Of a stretch of 64,000 nucleotides of DNA, positions 32,751-42,845 are shown in pieces (positions within the stretch are counted from its first letter, which is position 1; each line of letters starts with the position of its first letter). The DNA is taken from NCBI RefSeq assembly GCF_010093535.1, contig NW_022985193.1:63591-127590 (forward strand), in the 5' to 3' direction. The notes beneath the pieces were generated by a model. That model did not search any database, was not told where the DNA came from, and worked only from the letters and a program-made list of their open reading frames with translations. Made by a program: the position numbers and the translations under genes. The stretch comes from Lindgomyces ingoldianus. Its lineage: Eukaryota > Ascomycota > Dothideomycetes > Pleosporales > Lindgomycetaceae.

Positions 32751-33231
32751 CTTTTTTCTAAGCTATAGTGTCTTTGTACACCTTATATAAAAAGTTATTA
32801 GAGGTTATATGTGTGTCTAAAACAATTCTACATAAAAAAGTAGATTTAGATCTTCTATATAATAAAATAAATATAGACTCTTCTTTACTAAAATAATAAG
32901 CTTTATATATAGTGTACATCTTCTTAGACATGTGTAAGCTGCTAAAAGAAAGGTATACACTATAAAAGTAGAATAACTTTAAAAGATAAATAATATATAA
33001 TTTTAATACTTTTTCTTATATAGTTAAGTAAAAACTTTTTTTTACTTTAGCTAAGCATAAGCACTATCTTAAAAGTAAGTTAAATTATACATAAGCTAAA
33101 AAGCTAAGAGATATTATAAATAAAAAAAGCACTAAAGGTTAGCGTTAAAAAAGAAAGTAAAAAAGTAATAAAAAAAAGTAAAATTAACATATAAATAAGT
33201 AAGTAACTTTATAAAAGTAAAAAGTTACTAG

Positions 33232-33458
33232 TGTTTATACATAAGTACAGCTGCGTCTGTACACCTGTATAGCTAAATTAAGTTGCCTAAAACATTAGCT
33301 ATCTAGCCTGTGCGTTAGAGGCTATGTGTACTTAAGAACCCTTTTTCTTTATATAAAAAGAGAGGGCAGTAGTTAATAACAAGAAGATCTTTGCCTACTT
33401 ACCTCTTAGTACGCCTCTTAGGCGGACGTTTGTTTGATTAAACCTAGGTTAACTAACA
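33232..33458 (+). repeat. Right LTR of the TRIM-like element
   Basis: About 85 to 90 percent alike by eye to 31840-32065; most differences are C/T or G/A. Confidence 0.8.
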
Positions 33459-33750
33459 ATATGCCTTTTACTAAAAGTAGTAAAAAGTGCAGCTTTTATA
33501 TTCCTTACAGTTAGTCTATGCTTCTTGTTTATAGCTTAGTCTTGTGCTATAATATAAGCAGCTTAGCATTTTACATTAGGTTGCTGTTTCTTTTAAGGTG
33601 TTATTTTCTATAGGGTTTTCTTTTACTAATTATAGCCACTATCCTGCTTAATACTTTATAGGCTAATGTTATACATAATATTAATTAGTGCATAGGTACT
33701 ACTTTGTTCGGCATTCTTTTAAGTTTATGTAGACTAGTACTAGCTGTACT

Positions 33751-34077
33751 TGTAAAGATGGGATGGTAAGTAGCACGGATAGCACTGAGAGCGAAGCTTG
33801 GCAGCGATTCGAATGTAAAGATGGGATGGTAAGTAGCACGGATAGCACCGAGAGCGAAGCTTGGCAGCGATTCGAATGTAAAGATGGGATGGTAAGTAGC
33901 ACAGATAGCACTGAGAGCAAGCTTTCGGAGAAAGATAGGAGTGTATTGTAAGAGAGACGAATCGCTGCCAAGCTTCGCTTGTCAGGATTCATGCTTATAT
34001 ACGAAGCACAGGTCATACGACCTCCAAACAGGTCAGGTGAGGCCATACTGGCCCGTTCTGGGACATCCGGCCTTACA
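33751..34077. mobile_element. 327-bp LTR-like element with 63-bp tandem repeats, TSD GTACT
   Basis: TGTAAAGATGGGATGG start and GGCCTTACA end, with 5-bp duplications GTACT (33746-33750, 34078-34082). The ends resemble the 153-bp elements (TGTAAGGCCGGGATGG). Inside are 2.8 copies of a 63-bp unit (33751, 33814 and 33877 onward) and, at 33958-33979, a 22-base inverted copy of part of that unit, so a hairpin is possible. Not visibly mutated by RIP. A frame of 62 codons crosses the repeats because 63 is a multiple of three; I do not call it a gene. Confidence 0.75.
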
Positions 34078-34335
34078 GTACTTAGGTCTATCTAGAGTAT
34101 TCTTTTATCTTAATAATTTGCAGAGAATGTGTTTTATATCTACATTTAGATTCTTTATATTATTTACTTCTATATAAAATGCAGTACTAGTTAATTTATT
34201 ATAATTTAAGTTCTTTCTTAGTTATTATAAGTGCTAGAGGCAGCGTCCTAGATCTTTTATAGTAGAGTTATAAAGTATAAAGTAACATGCTTTACTATTG
34301 TCAGATATGCGCACCTACTGTCAAGACAGGAGGAA

Positions 34336-34508
34336 TGTCACGGTTATGTTACAGTTATCCAACCCCTGAGTACCCTAAGGGCTTGGCACGGGGTATATAG
34401 GCTCCTCGGCCTCCGTACCTCTGCCTCCGACTCTAAGGTTTACTCTCGTTACCCCCTATCCTGCATTCCCTCTCTGTGACCTGTGTTTCCTGCTCGATAC
34501 CTCTCACA
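34336..34508 (+). mobile_element. 173-bp solo LTR, TSD AGGAA
   Basis: TGTCACGGTTATGTTACAG ... ACCTCTCACA, flanked by AGGAA at 34331-34335 and 34509-34513. An almost identical LTR of the same length lies at 36083-36255. GC-rich and unmutated. Confidence 0.9.
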
Positions 34509-34559
34509 AGGAACGCTTGACGAAAGCTGCTACATAGTACAAGCAATAAGCTCGAACAG

Positions 34560-34670
34560 TATGTTGCTGCAAATTGCTGCATGTTGCAGCAAATTGCAGC
34601 ATTTTGCAGCATTTTGCAGCATTTTGCAGCATTTTGCAGCATTTTGCAGCATGTTGCAGCATTTTGCAAG
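34560..34670 (+). repeat. Tandem ATTTTGCAGC / TGTTGCAGC repeats
   Basis: About ten copies of a 10-bp unit inside the MITE. The other MITE copy has a shorter, more varied version (41467-41545). Confidence 0.9.
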
Positions 34671-35222
34671 CTGGTCGCGCATAGGGCAAGTGCGCGAGGG
34701 ACTCGGATCGGCAAAACAAAAAGCCGAGCAACACGAGTAGAGCAGAAAAAGAATCGATAAATCAATACAATCAATCATCATCCCATACATCATATCTAAA
34801 CCCATCATTCATCTTAGGAAGCCTAGAAACAGTGCTTTAATCTAACAACTATTTAAGGCCTTTTTTATTTCTAAGAATTTTTTTTAAAGAACTTTTATCT
34901 CTTAGTTTTGTTTAAGATACTATAATGTATTTTAGTAATGTTTAAGATAACTTTATATATGTTTATATTATTATTAATGTAGACCTTATAGTATTCTTTC
35001 TTATAATAGTTGTAATTATAGGCTTCTTTACATTTCTAATATTTACTGTAATAAAATTAGCAAGCTAGCTTTTTTATAAGTATACCTATTATTAGTTATT
35101 CTAAAGAGAATTAGTTCTCTTTTTATTTTATGTTTTTAATGTAGTTTACTACTTATGTTAAGTTACACTATTCTTTAAAAACAGCAGCTTATTTAATTAC
35201 TTAGAGAACTTCTTAGTTATCC

Positions 35223-35426
35223 TGTGACAGCGTGTACCGCCTCACATGCTCTGCGGCATCAGCTCCCTCGCTTGCGCAACGAGTAGCACGCTAGTGCTAC
35301 GAGTAGCGCCTTGGCAGGGGGCACACATGTATATTTAAACTCGCAGAGCAGCTCCTCTGCTCCTTAGTTTAATCTAGTTGAGTTACACCACCTCTTGCTT
35401 GTAGCTTGAGCATGCCGACCGTGACA
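35223..35426 (+). mobile_element. 204-bp solo LTR, TSD TATCC
   Basis: TGTGACAGCGTGTACC ... GCCGACCGTGACA, flanked by TATCC at 35218-35222 and 35427-35431. GC-rich against an AT-rich host, with an internal palindrome around CGAGTAGCACGCTAGTGCTA. Contains a TATATTTAAA promoter-like stretch. Only copy of this family in the window. Confidence 0.9.
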
Positions 35427-36082
35427 TATCCTAAACTTTTACCTTCTAGTAATTCCTAGAATAGTTTAGTAGTTTATAGTTAGCTTTACATCTCTAGTAG
35501 AGTTGTTTATTAAGTTTATTATAAATTTCTTTTAACATTAGCTCTTATTTAGCACGCATAGCTTTTATAGCTAGTTCTTTATCTTTATTCTTTAGGTTTC
35601 TAAAGTCTAGACATTTTTAGTAGAAGTAGCTTACTTTTTTGTAGTTTAGATAGGCTTTTTTCTTAAGCTATTTCTTTTATTCTTTACTTAGAGGTAGTCT
35701 GTTACTTTTAGAAGAACTCTTGCTTTTTTTTTAAAAGTACTATATATATGTTTTGCATAACTAAGGTCTATTAGTTCTTTATTGTATTAAAAAGCTTTCT
35801 TCTTTTTAGGTGTCTACATAGACTTCTATATTATTATGCCTATTTTTTTTTCTTTTTAACATTTTATATGTCTCTTGTTATAGGTTATTACTTAGTTAAT
35901 AAATTTCTTTAGAGTTTTTAGTTTTTTATTATATATAAATTTATTCTTAACTAAAGTATTTAGCTAATTATAGAACATTCTACTTATAGCTTGTTAGTCT
36001 GTTTATCTGCTAATAGCTAGTTATTTGTAGAAGCAAGCTATGTAGTGTTAGACTATTCTTTTTATTTATTTTAGAGTGTTTA

Positions 36083-36255
36083 TGTCACGGTTATGTTACA
36101 GCTATCTAACCCCTGAGTACCCTAGGCTTGGCACGGGGTATATAGGCTCCTCGGCCTCTGTACCTCTGCCTCCGACCCTAAGGTTTACTCTCGTTACCCC
36201 CCCTATCCTGCATTCCCTCTCTGTAACCTGTGTTTCCTGCTCGATACCTCTTACA
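36083..36255 (+). mobile_element. 173-bp solo LTR, TSD GTTTA
   Basis: Second copy of the TGTCACGG family, flanked by GTTTA at 36078-36082 and 36256-36260. A handful of differences from the copy at 34336, mostly C/T. Confidence 0.9.
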
Positions 36256-36873
36256 GTTTATCTTATTAACTGCTGTTTTTTTTTTTAATTAACTAATTTA
36301 TAAATAGCAGTTAAGGCTTCTTTAAAAGAGTTAATGCTACTAAAAAAAAAATTTATTTCTAAAAAAAAAGTTTCTTTATTAGTTTTAAAATCTATTTAGC
36401 TATTAGCATAAAGTTAAAACTATATTACTAAAGAGCCTTCTAAGTAAAGTTCTATTTAGGAAATTATTTCTTTATAAGTTTAAAAGGCACTCTTATTATA
36501 TTACATATAAAGGTAGTATTATGTAAAAAATAGCTTAAGATTCTTTACACTTTTAGTAAAGGCTTTAAAAAGTGTAAGTTTTAATGTCTTTTTAGAATTT
36601 ACACTTAGCTTTTTCTAGGCTGCATTTCTTAAGTTTAATACTTTAAGTTAGAGGTTTTAGATCTAAGCATTTACTATTACTAGTCTATAGTTTACTAACT
36701 AGGCTAATAGTTACTTTAGTTTAGCAATCTTATTTTTTATGTTGTTTAGCTGCTTAGTTAGCGCTTTTTTATTTAAAGTTAGAATCTAGCTAGTGCTTAC
36801 TAGTAAGGCGCTAATTATTCTCTAGTAAGTAGAGGTAATATAAAGATTTATACTTTATTAAAGAAGGTAATTA

Positions 36874-37486
36874 ATGTTATAGTTTTAACTTTAAAGAAAT
36901 AGTGTCTAAAGAACTCTAGGCCTATAAAAGAAAGTTAGAAGGGTAGAGAGAAGAGAACTTAACCTTAAGCAGGTGTATAGTCTGTTAAGGCGTAGTTACT
37001 AAAGTAAGAAGAGGCAGCTAACTATAGTTTACCCTATAATAGCAGTATAAGGCGCTTAGGTTAAACAGTTTCTTAAGTAGAATAAGAAAGAAAGTATATA
37101 TAGTGTAAGATATATAATTAGATTACTTTTATTTAAAAGTAGTAATGCTACTTAGTCTATATAAAAAATAAACTAACTATTAATTATAGCTTTTAAGTAA
37201 AGTTAGAATCTTAAACTATATACATAGAGTTGCGCGTTGTTAAGCGCTAATAATTGCTTAGTGTAGCAGCCTTCTGTTGCGCGCACTAGCGCTTATCTGC
37301 GCTTAAACATCCTGCGCTTATTAGACAACACACTCTGCTACGCATTAGTCTAATAGCTTAGTCTATTCCTTATCTGTTAAATTACGTAATTTGTTAGGCA
37401 AGAAGTTAAAGACTTTCTATTCTTAATTGTTTAAACTATAGGGCGCTGCTAACTAGTTGCTTACAGTCTAATTACAGGTTGTAACA
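36874..37486 (-). repeat. 5' LTR of the reverse Gy3 element (613 bp)
   Basis: On the minus strand it starts TGTTACAACCTGTAATTAG and ends near the mutated CTATAACA. Inserted into Gy1 internal sequence, which resumes at 37487. Confidence 0.75.
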
Positions 37487-38209
37487 GTGCTGTAGAAGCA
37501 GGTTTAGCTATTAACATAAATTATTAATTAACTCTAAGAGGCTTGCCTTAGCTAAAGTGTATTTTAATTCTAGAATTAGAGAGTAGTTAGTTAGACATTA
37601 GCAGTTACTTTTAATTTTAATAAGTTATTAGTAGTCTTTAAGTTTTTACCTTAGCACACTTTTTATAACTTTTCTTAAAGCAATTTTAATTATAGAGGAT
37701 AGAAATTTCTAAACTTAAAGGCTTTAGTTAATAAAAAGTCTCTAGAATTCTATTTATAAACTAAATAGTTTAATATAATAGTGTGTAAGTATTATAACCT
37801 AAACTAAATTAGGCGCGTCTTAGGCTTAGATGTAGTTAAATAAATAATTAGTGTAATATTATTAATAAAGCTATTACTAGTAAAAGTAAGTTTTCTAATA
37901 TAATGTAACAGCACAGGCAAGACAATAGGTCTAAATGCAGTAGGAATCTACTTAGAGGCATATAGAAGTGCGTGGGGACTTAGAACCTAGGAATGCCATT
38001 AACACCTATAGGCCTTGTATAAAGGGATATTAGAAAACTACTAAGCTAGCTACAGGGGCGAGGTGCGACTAAATACATGAAGGAATAGGGGTACAGCAGG
38101 GGGCAGGGCAGAGTCGGGGCCAGGTCGAGTCAGGGTCGGAGCCGATACGGGGACCCTTCGGATAGGTTCCGGGCGACCCGAGATGGAACGATTCATGAGA
38201 ATCGTTACA
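37487..38209 (-). mobile_element. Gy1 Ty3/Gypsy element, reverse, 5' LTR plus start of interior
   Basis: LTR at 37904-38209 (TGTAACAGCACAGG ... GAATCGTTACA on the plus strand). To its left 37487-37903 is the reverse complement of the Gy1 interior at 44231-44660. The rest was displaced or deleted where Gy3 begins. Confidence 0.8.
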
Positions 38210-38755
38210 CTATGTATTTAGTTGTACCTCTCCCCTGTAGCTAGCTTAGTAGTTTTCTAATATCCTTTGTACAAGGCCTATAGGTGTTAATGGAATTCCT
38301 AGGTCATTGAGTCTCCACGCACTCCCATACCGTATTTTATCAGCTGACGCTCGGCCCCACCTGACGCACACCCCACCACACACAACTACTCCCCTCATTT
38401 TCATAACTACTACAGCTATAAGCATGAAATTTTAAATATAAGGAATTATATATATATTAAGCTAAAATATAGTGAAAATTTTTTATATAATAGCTTTAAT
38501 TGTATAATATATAATATATAAATTTTTTACTTAAAAAGCTTTATATTTAAATAAAATAGGTATTAATAATATAAAATATAGATATTTACTTTTTAATACT
38601 TTTATTATATGTATGTAAAAGTATTTATGTAGGAATTATATTAATATAAAAGCTATTTACTATATAATAATACTTTAAAATATTAGATATTTTTTAAAAT
38701 ATATACAATTATATACGTAACTAAAACCTTATTATTATATAAAAAACTTATTATA

Positions 38756-39302
38756 ACGTACTTCATAGGCGAGTTGCTCACACACCTAAGTCGCTTACTT
38801 TTGCCAAGACCCCACTAAACCACTCTTCCTACACTAATGCATTCCCCACAACACTACTTAAACGCGCTAAAAGAATGTTAGATACAGCTTACGCTCTAAG
38901 CTTTTAAATAAGACATAAAACTCTTAAAGAAATGTGCTATAGCTATGTGTAGAGTCCTATAAAAGACAATAAATAACTACAGCGCTAGACAACCTTTACA
39001 AGCTAATTCTACAGCTAAATTACAAAGGCTAGGTAATAAAAAGGAGTAGGTAATTGTTAAGACTATACTTAAGCTATATGCGCGAGGAATTTCCCCTTAG
39101 ATAGCATTTATAGCTAATATAGCTAATTCTTTGCGCGCTAAGCGTAATCTAGGCTATGTTCGCATAAACTAGCCTAGTATGTTTGTAAAGTGTTATTTAG
39201 AGCTTAAAGTAAAGTTTTAAGCGTAAGTATAGTTAAGAGATATCTAGCTAATTATAAACTTTATCTTGCTAAACTTGTACATGTTATTATCCTAGATGCT
39301 AT
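38756..39302 (+). mobile_element. pogo form B, 5' part, cut by the assembly gap
   Basis: Starts ACGTACTTCATAGGCGAGTT after a TA. Encodes, across stops, the helix-turn-helix N-terminal part of a pogo transposase similar to that of form A. Its right end is missing at the N run. Confidence 0.8.
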
Positions 39303-39312
39303 NNNNNNNNNN
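39303..39312. other. Assembly gap (ten N)
   Basis: Ten N of unknown true size, inside nested repeats. Confidence 1.
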
Positions 39313-39757
39313 ATATAGATATTAAATAGTTTTAAATATATATAGAATTTAAAGCTAAAATTTTATATATAATAGTTTTAATATAGTTTATTTTATAATA
39401 AATATATATTTTAATTTATATAATATATAATATAAAGCTATAAATAACTTTATATTATTATATTATTAATAGTTTATACTATATATAAGTATTATATACA
39501 TAAAATTTTAAAGTTATATAACTAAGAATTAATAATATTTATTTAAATATTTATTTTACTTTTACATTTAGCATACTATCTATTATCTATATTTAAAATT
39601 TTAGGTATATAGCTATAGTAGCTAAAAAGTTAGAGCGGGTGGACTGTAGATAAAAACTGTGCGTCAGGTGAGACCGTGCGTTAGCTGATTAATCACGGTA
39701 TGCCTCTGAGTGGATTCCTATCGCATTTGGACCTATTGTCTTGCCTGCGCCGTTACA

Positions 39758-39982
39758 ATTATTATCTTTTTAAGATTATTTCCCCTGCTTCTTATACAGC
39801 AGAACAAGGCAAACCACAACAGCTTAAAACTCTAATAAGTCCCACGTAGCTTAGTCGCCTAGACTGTACACCCGCGTGCCCCTATCTACTCTCTCTCTCT
39901 CTCGCCCATTCCACCACCCTGAGCCGCGCATTGAACCCTCACGTCCTCATTAGCACGTGACTAGTAAGTGGAAATCGTAACA
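39758..39982 (+). mobile_element. 3' end of a Gy2/Gy3-type LTR (third variant)
   Basis: Contains GGCAAACCACAAC and GACTGTACACCCGCG, which match the 3' half of the Gy2 LTR, and ends ATCGTAACA. GC-rich and little mutated. Its 5' part is missing. Confidence 0.55.
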
Positions 39983-40020
39983 GTATATTACTAAAATATA
40001 AAGGTTTTTTAGATGCTCTG

Positions 40021-40173
40021 TGTAAGGCCGGGATGGCGCTTACGTGTAAGGCCGAGATGGTGCTTACGTGCGACGGGTATATATACTATTCTGTACGCAA
40101 TAATTAACTGTTGGTTGATTATTCGCACCTTTTTAGTTGTATTGGCGTAGTGGTACAGAGCTCTGTCCTTACA
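40021..40173 (+). mobile_element. 153-bp solo-LTR-like element, TSD CTCTG
   Basis: TGTAAGGCCGGGATGG ... GTCCTTACA, flanked by CTCTG at 40016-40020 and 40174-40178. Inverted twin of 26685-26837. Contains TTGGCGTAGTGGTACAGAGC, which resembles a tRNA A box, but no matching B box was found. Confidence 0.85.
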
Positions 40174-41281
40174 CTCTGTTAATAATTTATATGTTAACGT
40201 ACCTAACAGGTTGGCCGGCTACACAGGTTAGCCAGCCACTTTTGCCAAGCCCCTACCACACTCTACCTATCTACATAATGCCTTAACAACAACACTAGAT
40301 TAAATTTTTTAAAAAACATTAAATATAGCTTACTTTTTAAGCTTTTAAATAAGACTTAAAACTTTTTTTATAATATACTAACGTACTTCATAGGCGAGTT
40401 GCTCACACACCCGAGTCGCTTACTTTTGCCAAGACCCCACCCTAACAAACTCTATTATAGCCTATAACAACCCGCTCTAGCACTATATAGTACAGTACAG
40501 CCTAGAATATTATTTAGATACTACTTCTGCTTCTTGCTTACATGTTTGCGCGTTATGCCTAGTCTAATTGCACTATCTGCAGCGCCTTTAGGATAGCTTA
40601 CCTACTTTAGCTTACACCTGCTTCTTTGCCTTCTTCCTATTACTACACGCTTTAAACTTCTTTAAAGCTATTAAGTGTAGGCCTTTCTAAATTATTAAAG
40701 TCTTTTCTACCTTAATTTACTTTTTTTTATGTAATTTATATTACATAGCAGCTTTATTAGCTACTTAAAGCTTAGTAATTTTCTATTACACTAACACTAG
40801 CTTATATATAATTATTACTACCCTTTTTAAAACCTTCTTAAACACCTTAACTATAGAAGTTAGTAAACTATTTATATGCTTTTAAATTTTTATTTTTATA
40901 AGCATTAATTATAACCTAAGTTTTAAAGTATTACTTAGAGTTTACAACTACTAGAGCTTATTATATATAAGTAGTAGTAGTAATAAAGTGCGTAACTTTA
41001 CATTAAGGCCTATTATAACTTATTATAAGTTAAAAGGAACTAATCTAGCGCCTTAAAACTCTTCTTAAATATTACTAAAAGTAATTATAGTATAATAAGC
41101 TGCTTTAAAGCATAGCAGAAACTTTATTTTTATAATATAAGTAATTTAGTTACATATAAAGTTTTTAGCTTAGCGCTTATACACCTTTTTTAAAGAAGTA
41201 AAACAACTTACATTAAGTAGCTATAAAAAGTGTAATAAGTAAAAAAGCATATAAATAGTAATAATCTTATTATCTTTATAG

Positions 41282-41634
41282 TTGTCAGATTGAAGCACTG
41301 TTTCTAGGCTTCCTGAGATGAATGATGGGTTTGGATATGATGTATGGGATGATTGATTGATTGTATTGATTGTTCTTGATTTATCGATCCTTTTTCTGCT
41401 CTGCTCGTGTTGCTCGGCTTTTGTTTTTCCGATCCGAGTCCCTCGCGCACTAGCCCTATGCGCGACCAGCTTGCAACGTGCTGCAATTTGCTGCAATTTG
41501 CTGCAACATGCTGCAATTTGCTGCAACATGCTGCAATTTGCAGCAACATACTGTTCGAGCTTATTGCTCGTACTATGTAGCAGCTTTCGTCAAACGTTCC
41601 TCCTGTCTTGACAGTAGGTGCGCATATCTGACAA
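41282..41634. mobile_element. Harbinger-like MITE, 353 bp, TSD TAG
   Basis: TTGTCAGATTGAAGC ... GCGCATATCTGACAA, flanked by TAG (41279-41281, 41635-41637). Inverse of the copy at 34298 and without its LTR insertion. Confidence 0.8.
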
Positions 41635-41920
41635 TAGTATTACTAGAAATAAAGTAAGTTGTAGCTCTTATAGCTATTAATAACTAGCAGACAGTAGCTA
41701 CTAATAGTACACTTCTTTATATGCGCGTTAAAGTGCTTTAACTAGTCTAAACTAAGCTAATTAGTAGTCTAGCTATGCTTAAAGATTATAATAACTTAAT
41801 CTTAAAGTAGATTTTCCTTTTTATACTAGTTTAAAAGGTAGTTACTACTCTAAAAAATAATAAAAAGTAGAATAGCCTACCCTTTAGCATTAATGCCCTA
41901 GATAGCTGTTGTCTACTTCT

Positions 41921-42209
41921 TGTAACGATCCTCATGAATCGTTCCATCTCGAGTCGCCCGGAACCTCTGGAAGGCCCTCGTATCGGCCCCGACCTCGACC
42001 TGGCCCCGACCCCTGCTGTTACCCCTATTCCCTCATGTATTTAGTCGCACCTCGCCCCCGTAGCTAGCTCGGTAGTTTTCTGATATCCTTTCGTACAAGG
42101 CCTATAGGTGTCAATGGCATTCCCAGGTTCAGAGTCCCCACGCACTCCCATATGCCTCTGAGTGGATTCCCACCGCATTCGGACCCATTGTCTTGCCTGC
42201 GCCGTTACA
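41921..42209 (+). mobile_element. Solo LTR of Gy1, TSD CTTCT
   Basis: TGTAACGATCCTCATG ... GCGCCGTTACA, flanked by CTTCT at 41916-41920 and 42210-42214. Inserted in pogo B. Nearly unmutated. Confidence 0.9.
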
Positions 42210-42845
42210 CTTCTAGTTACTTAGCTAGACTGCTTTTAGCTGTCCTTATCTCTTTAAACCTGTAATAACTACTCTAGTAGATATCTAGCCTATTATAAAC
42301 TCTGTTTTATTAAAGTTGTATGTGTTATTATTCTAGATACTATACTTAGCTTTAATATTCTTTATAAAGTTAAACTAGCTTTAAATTACTATAAAATTTT
42401 TATAAAAAGCTTTTTTATAGTTATACTTATACTTAAACTTTACTTTAAGCTTTAAGTAATACTTAATAAACATATTAAGCTATATTAGCTATAGCTACTA
42501 GCTAGGGGGGAAATCCTTGCGCATCTAGCTTAAGTATGTGCTAAATAATTACCTGCTTCTTATTATTATCTAGCTTTTATAAGTTAGCTATATAATTAGC
42601 TTAGAAAGGTTATCTAGCATGTTAGTTACTTATTATCTTTTAAAAAACTTTATAGATAGCTGCAGCGTGTTGCTTAAAAAGTGTTGCGTCTTATTTAAAA
42701 GCCTAAAGCATAAGCTACATCTAACGTTCCTTTAACACGTCTAAGTAGTGTTATTAGAAATGCATTAGTATAAAAAGAGTAGTGTAGTAGGGTCTTAGCA
42801 AAAGTAAGCAACTTAGGTGTGTAAGCAACTCGCCTATGAAGTACG

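Larger units (their letters stand above)
31840..33458. mobile_element. Non-autonomous LTR element (TRIM-like), 1,619 bp, TSD ATATG
   Basis: Two direct repeats of about 226 bp (31840-32065 and 33232-33458) begin TGT and end GTTAACTAACA, and the whole is flanked by a perfect 5-bp duplication ATATG (31835-31839 and 33459-33463). The 1.17-kb interior has no polymerase or gag pattern in any frame. It carries two arrays: six copies of a hairpin-forming motif at 32091-32489 and four copies of a roughly 60-bp hairpin-containing unit at 32521-32750. Structure fits a terminal-repeat retrotransposon in miniature; mobilising partner unknown. Confidence 0.8.
34298..34848. mobile_element. Harbinger-like MITE, TSD CTA, carrying a solo LTR
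   Basis: Inverted ends TTGTCAGAT..., flanked by the 3-bp duplication CTA (34295-34297, 34849-34851). A second copy lies in the opposite orientation at 41282-41634 flanked by TAG, the complement. A 3-bp duplication suggests PIF/Harbinger. No transposase. A repeat block of ATTTTGCAGC units is at 34560-34670. Confidence 0.75.
34852..36873 (-). pseudogene. RIP-destroyed gag region of the reverse Gy3 element
   Basis: On the minus strand it aligns with Gy2 at about 51140-51830, including the region around TAACTAAGGTCTATTAG (35760), which matches 51655-51675. Two solo LTRs interrupt it. Stops throughout. Confidence 0.6.
31380..37486 (-). mobile_element. Second Gy3-like Ty3/Gypsy element, reverse orientation, with many insertions
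   Basis: Reading the minus strand from 37486: an LTR (37486-36874), a gag region (36873 to about 34850), then, beyond insertions, a protease-like fragment at about 31830-31380 that aligns with Gy2 at 53110-53270. The pieces are separated by a TRIM-like element, a 327-bp LTR, a MITE and solo LTRs. The 3' part is missing: at about 31350-31380 it abuts the forward Gy3 fragment tail to tail. All coding capacity is gone. Confidence 0.65.
38330..39698. mobile_element. Tc1/mariner-type transposon, TSD TA, with assembly gap
   Basis: Imperfect inverted repeats of about 40 bp (CCGTATTTTATCAGCTGACG at the left; CCGTGATTAATCAGCTAACG reading in from the right; both go on to CACCTGACGCACA) and TA duplication at 38328-38329 and 39699-39700. 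The interior is extremely AT-rich with no readable transposase. A pogo B fragment (38756-39302) is inserted and runs into the ten-N gap at 39303-39312, so the real length is unknown. Confidence 0.8.
38211..39757 (+). mobile_element. Truncated Gy1 LTR split by a Tc1/mariner-type element
   Basis: 38211-38329 and 39701-39757 are the two parts of the 3' half of one Gy1 LTR, which become continuous when 38330-39698 and one TA are removed. Confidence 0.85.

Noticed and set aside
34433..34808. Open frames across the TTTTGCAGC repeats, and the matching ones at 41221-41611
   Set aside because: Created by the repeat unit itself inside a MITE; peptides are repeats of a few residues and differ between copies.
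40141..40173. tRNA-like A box (TTGGCGTAGTGGTACAGAGC) suggesting a tRNA or SINE
   Set aside because: No B box, no cloverleaf, and the sequence is part of a 153-bp element with LTR-type ends. Mentioned only as a hint.
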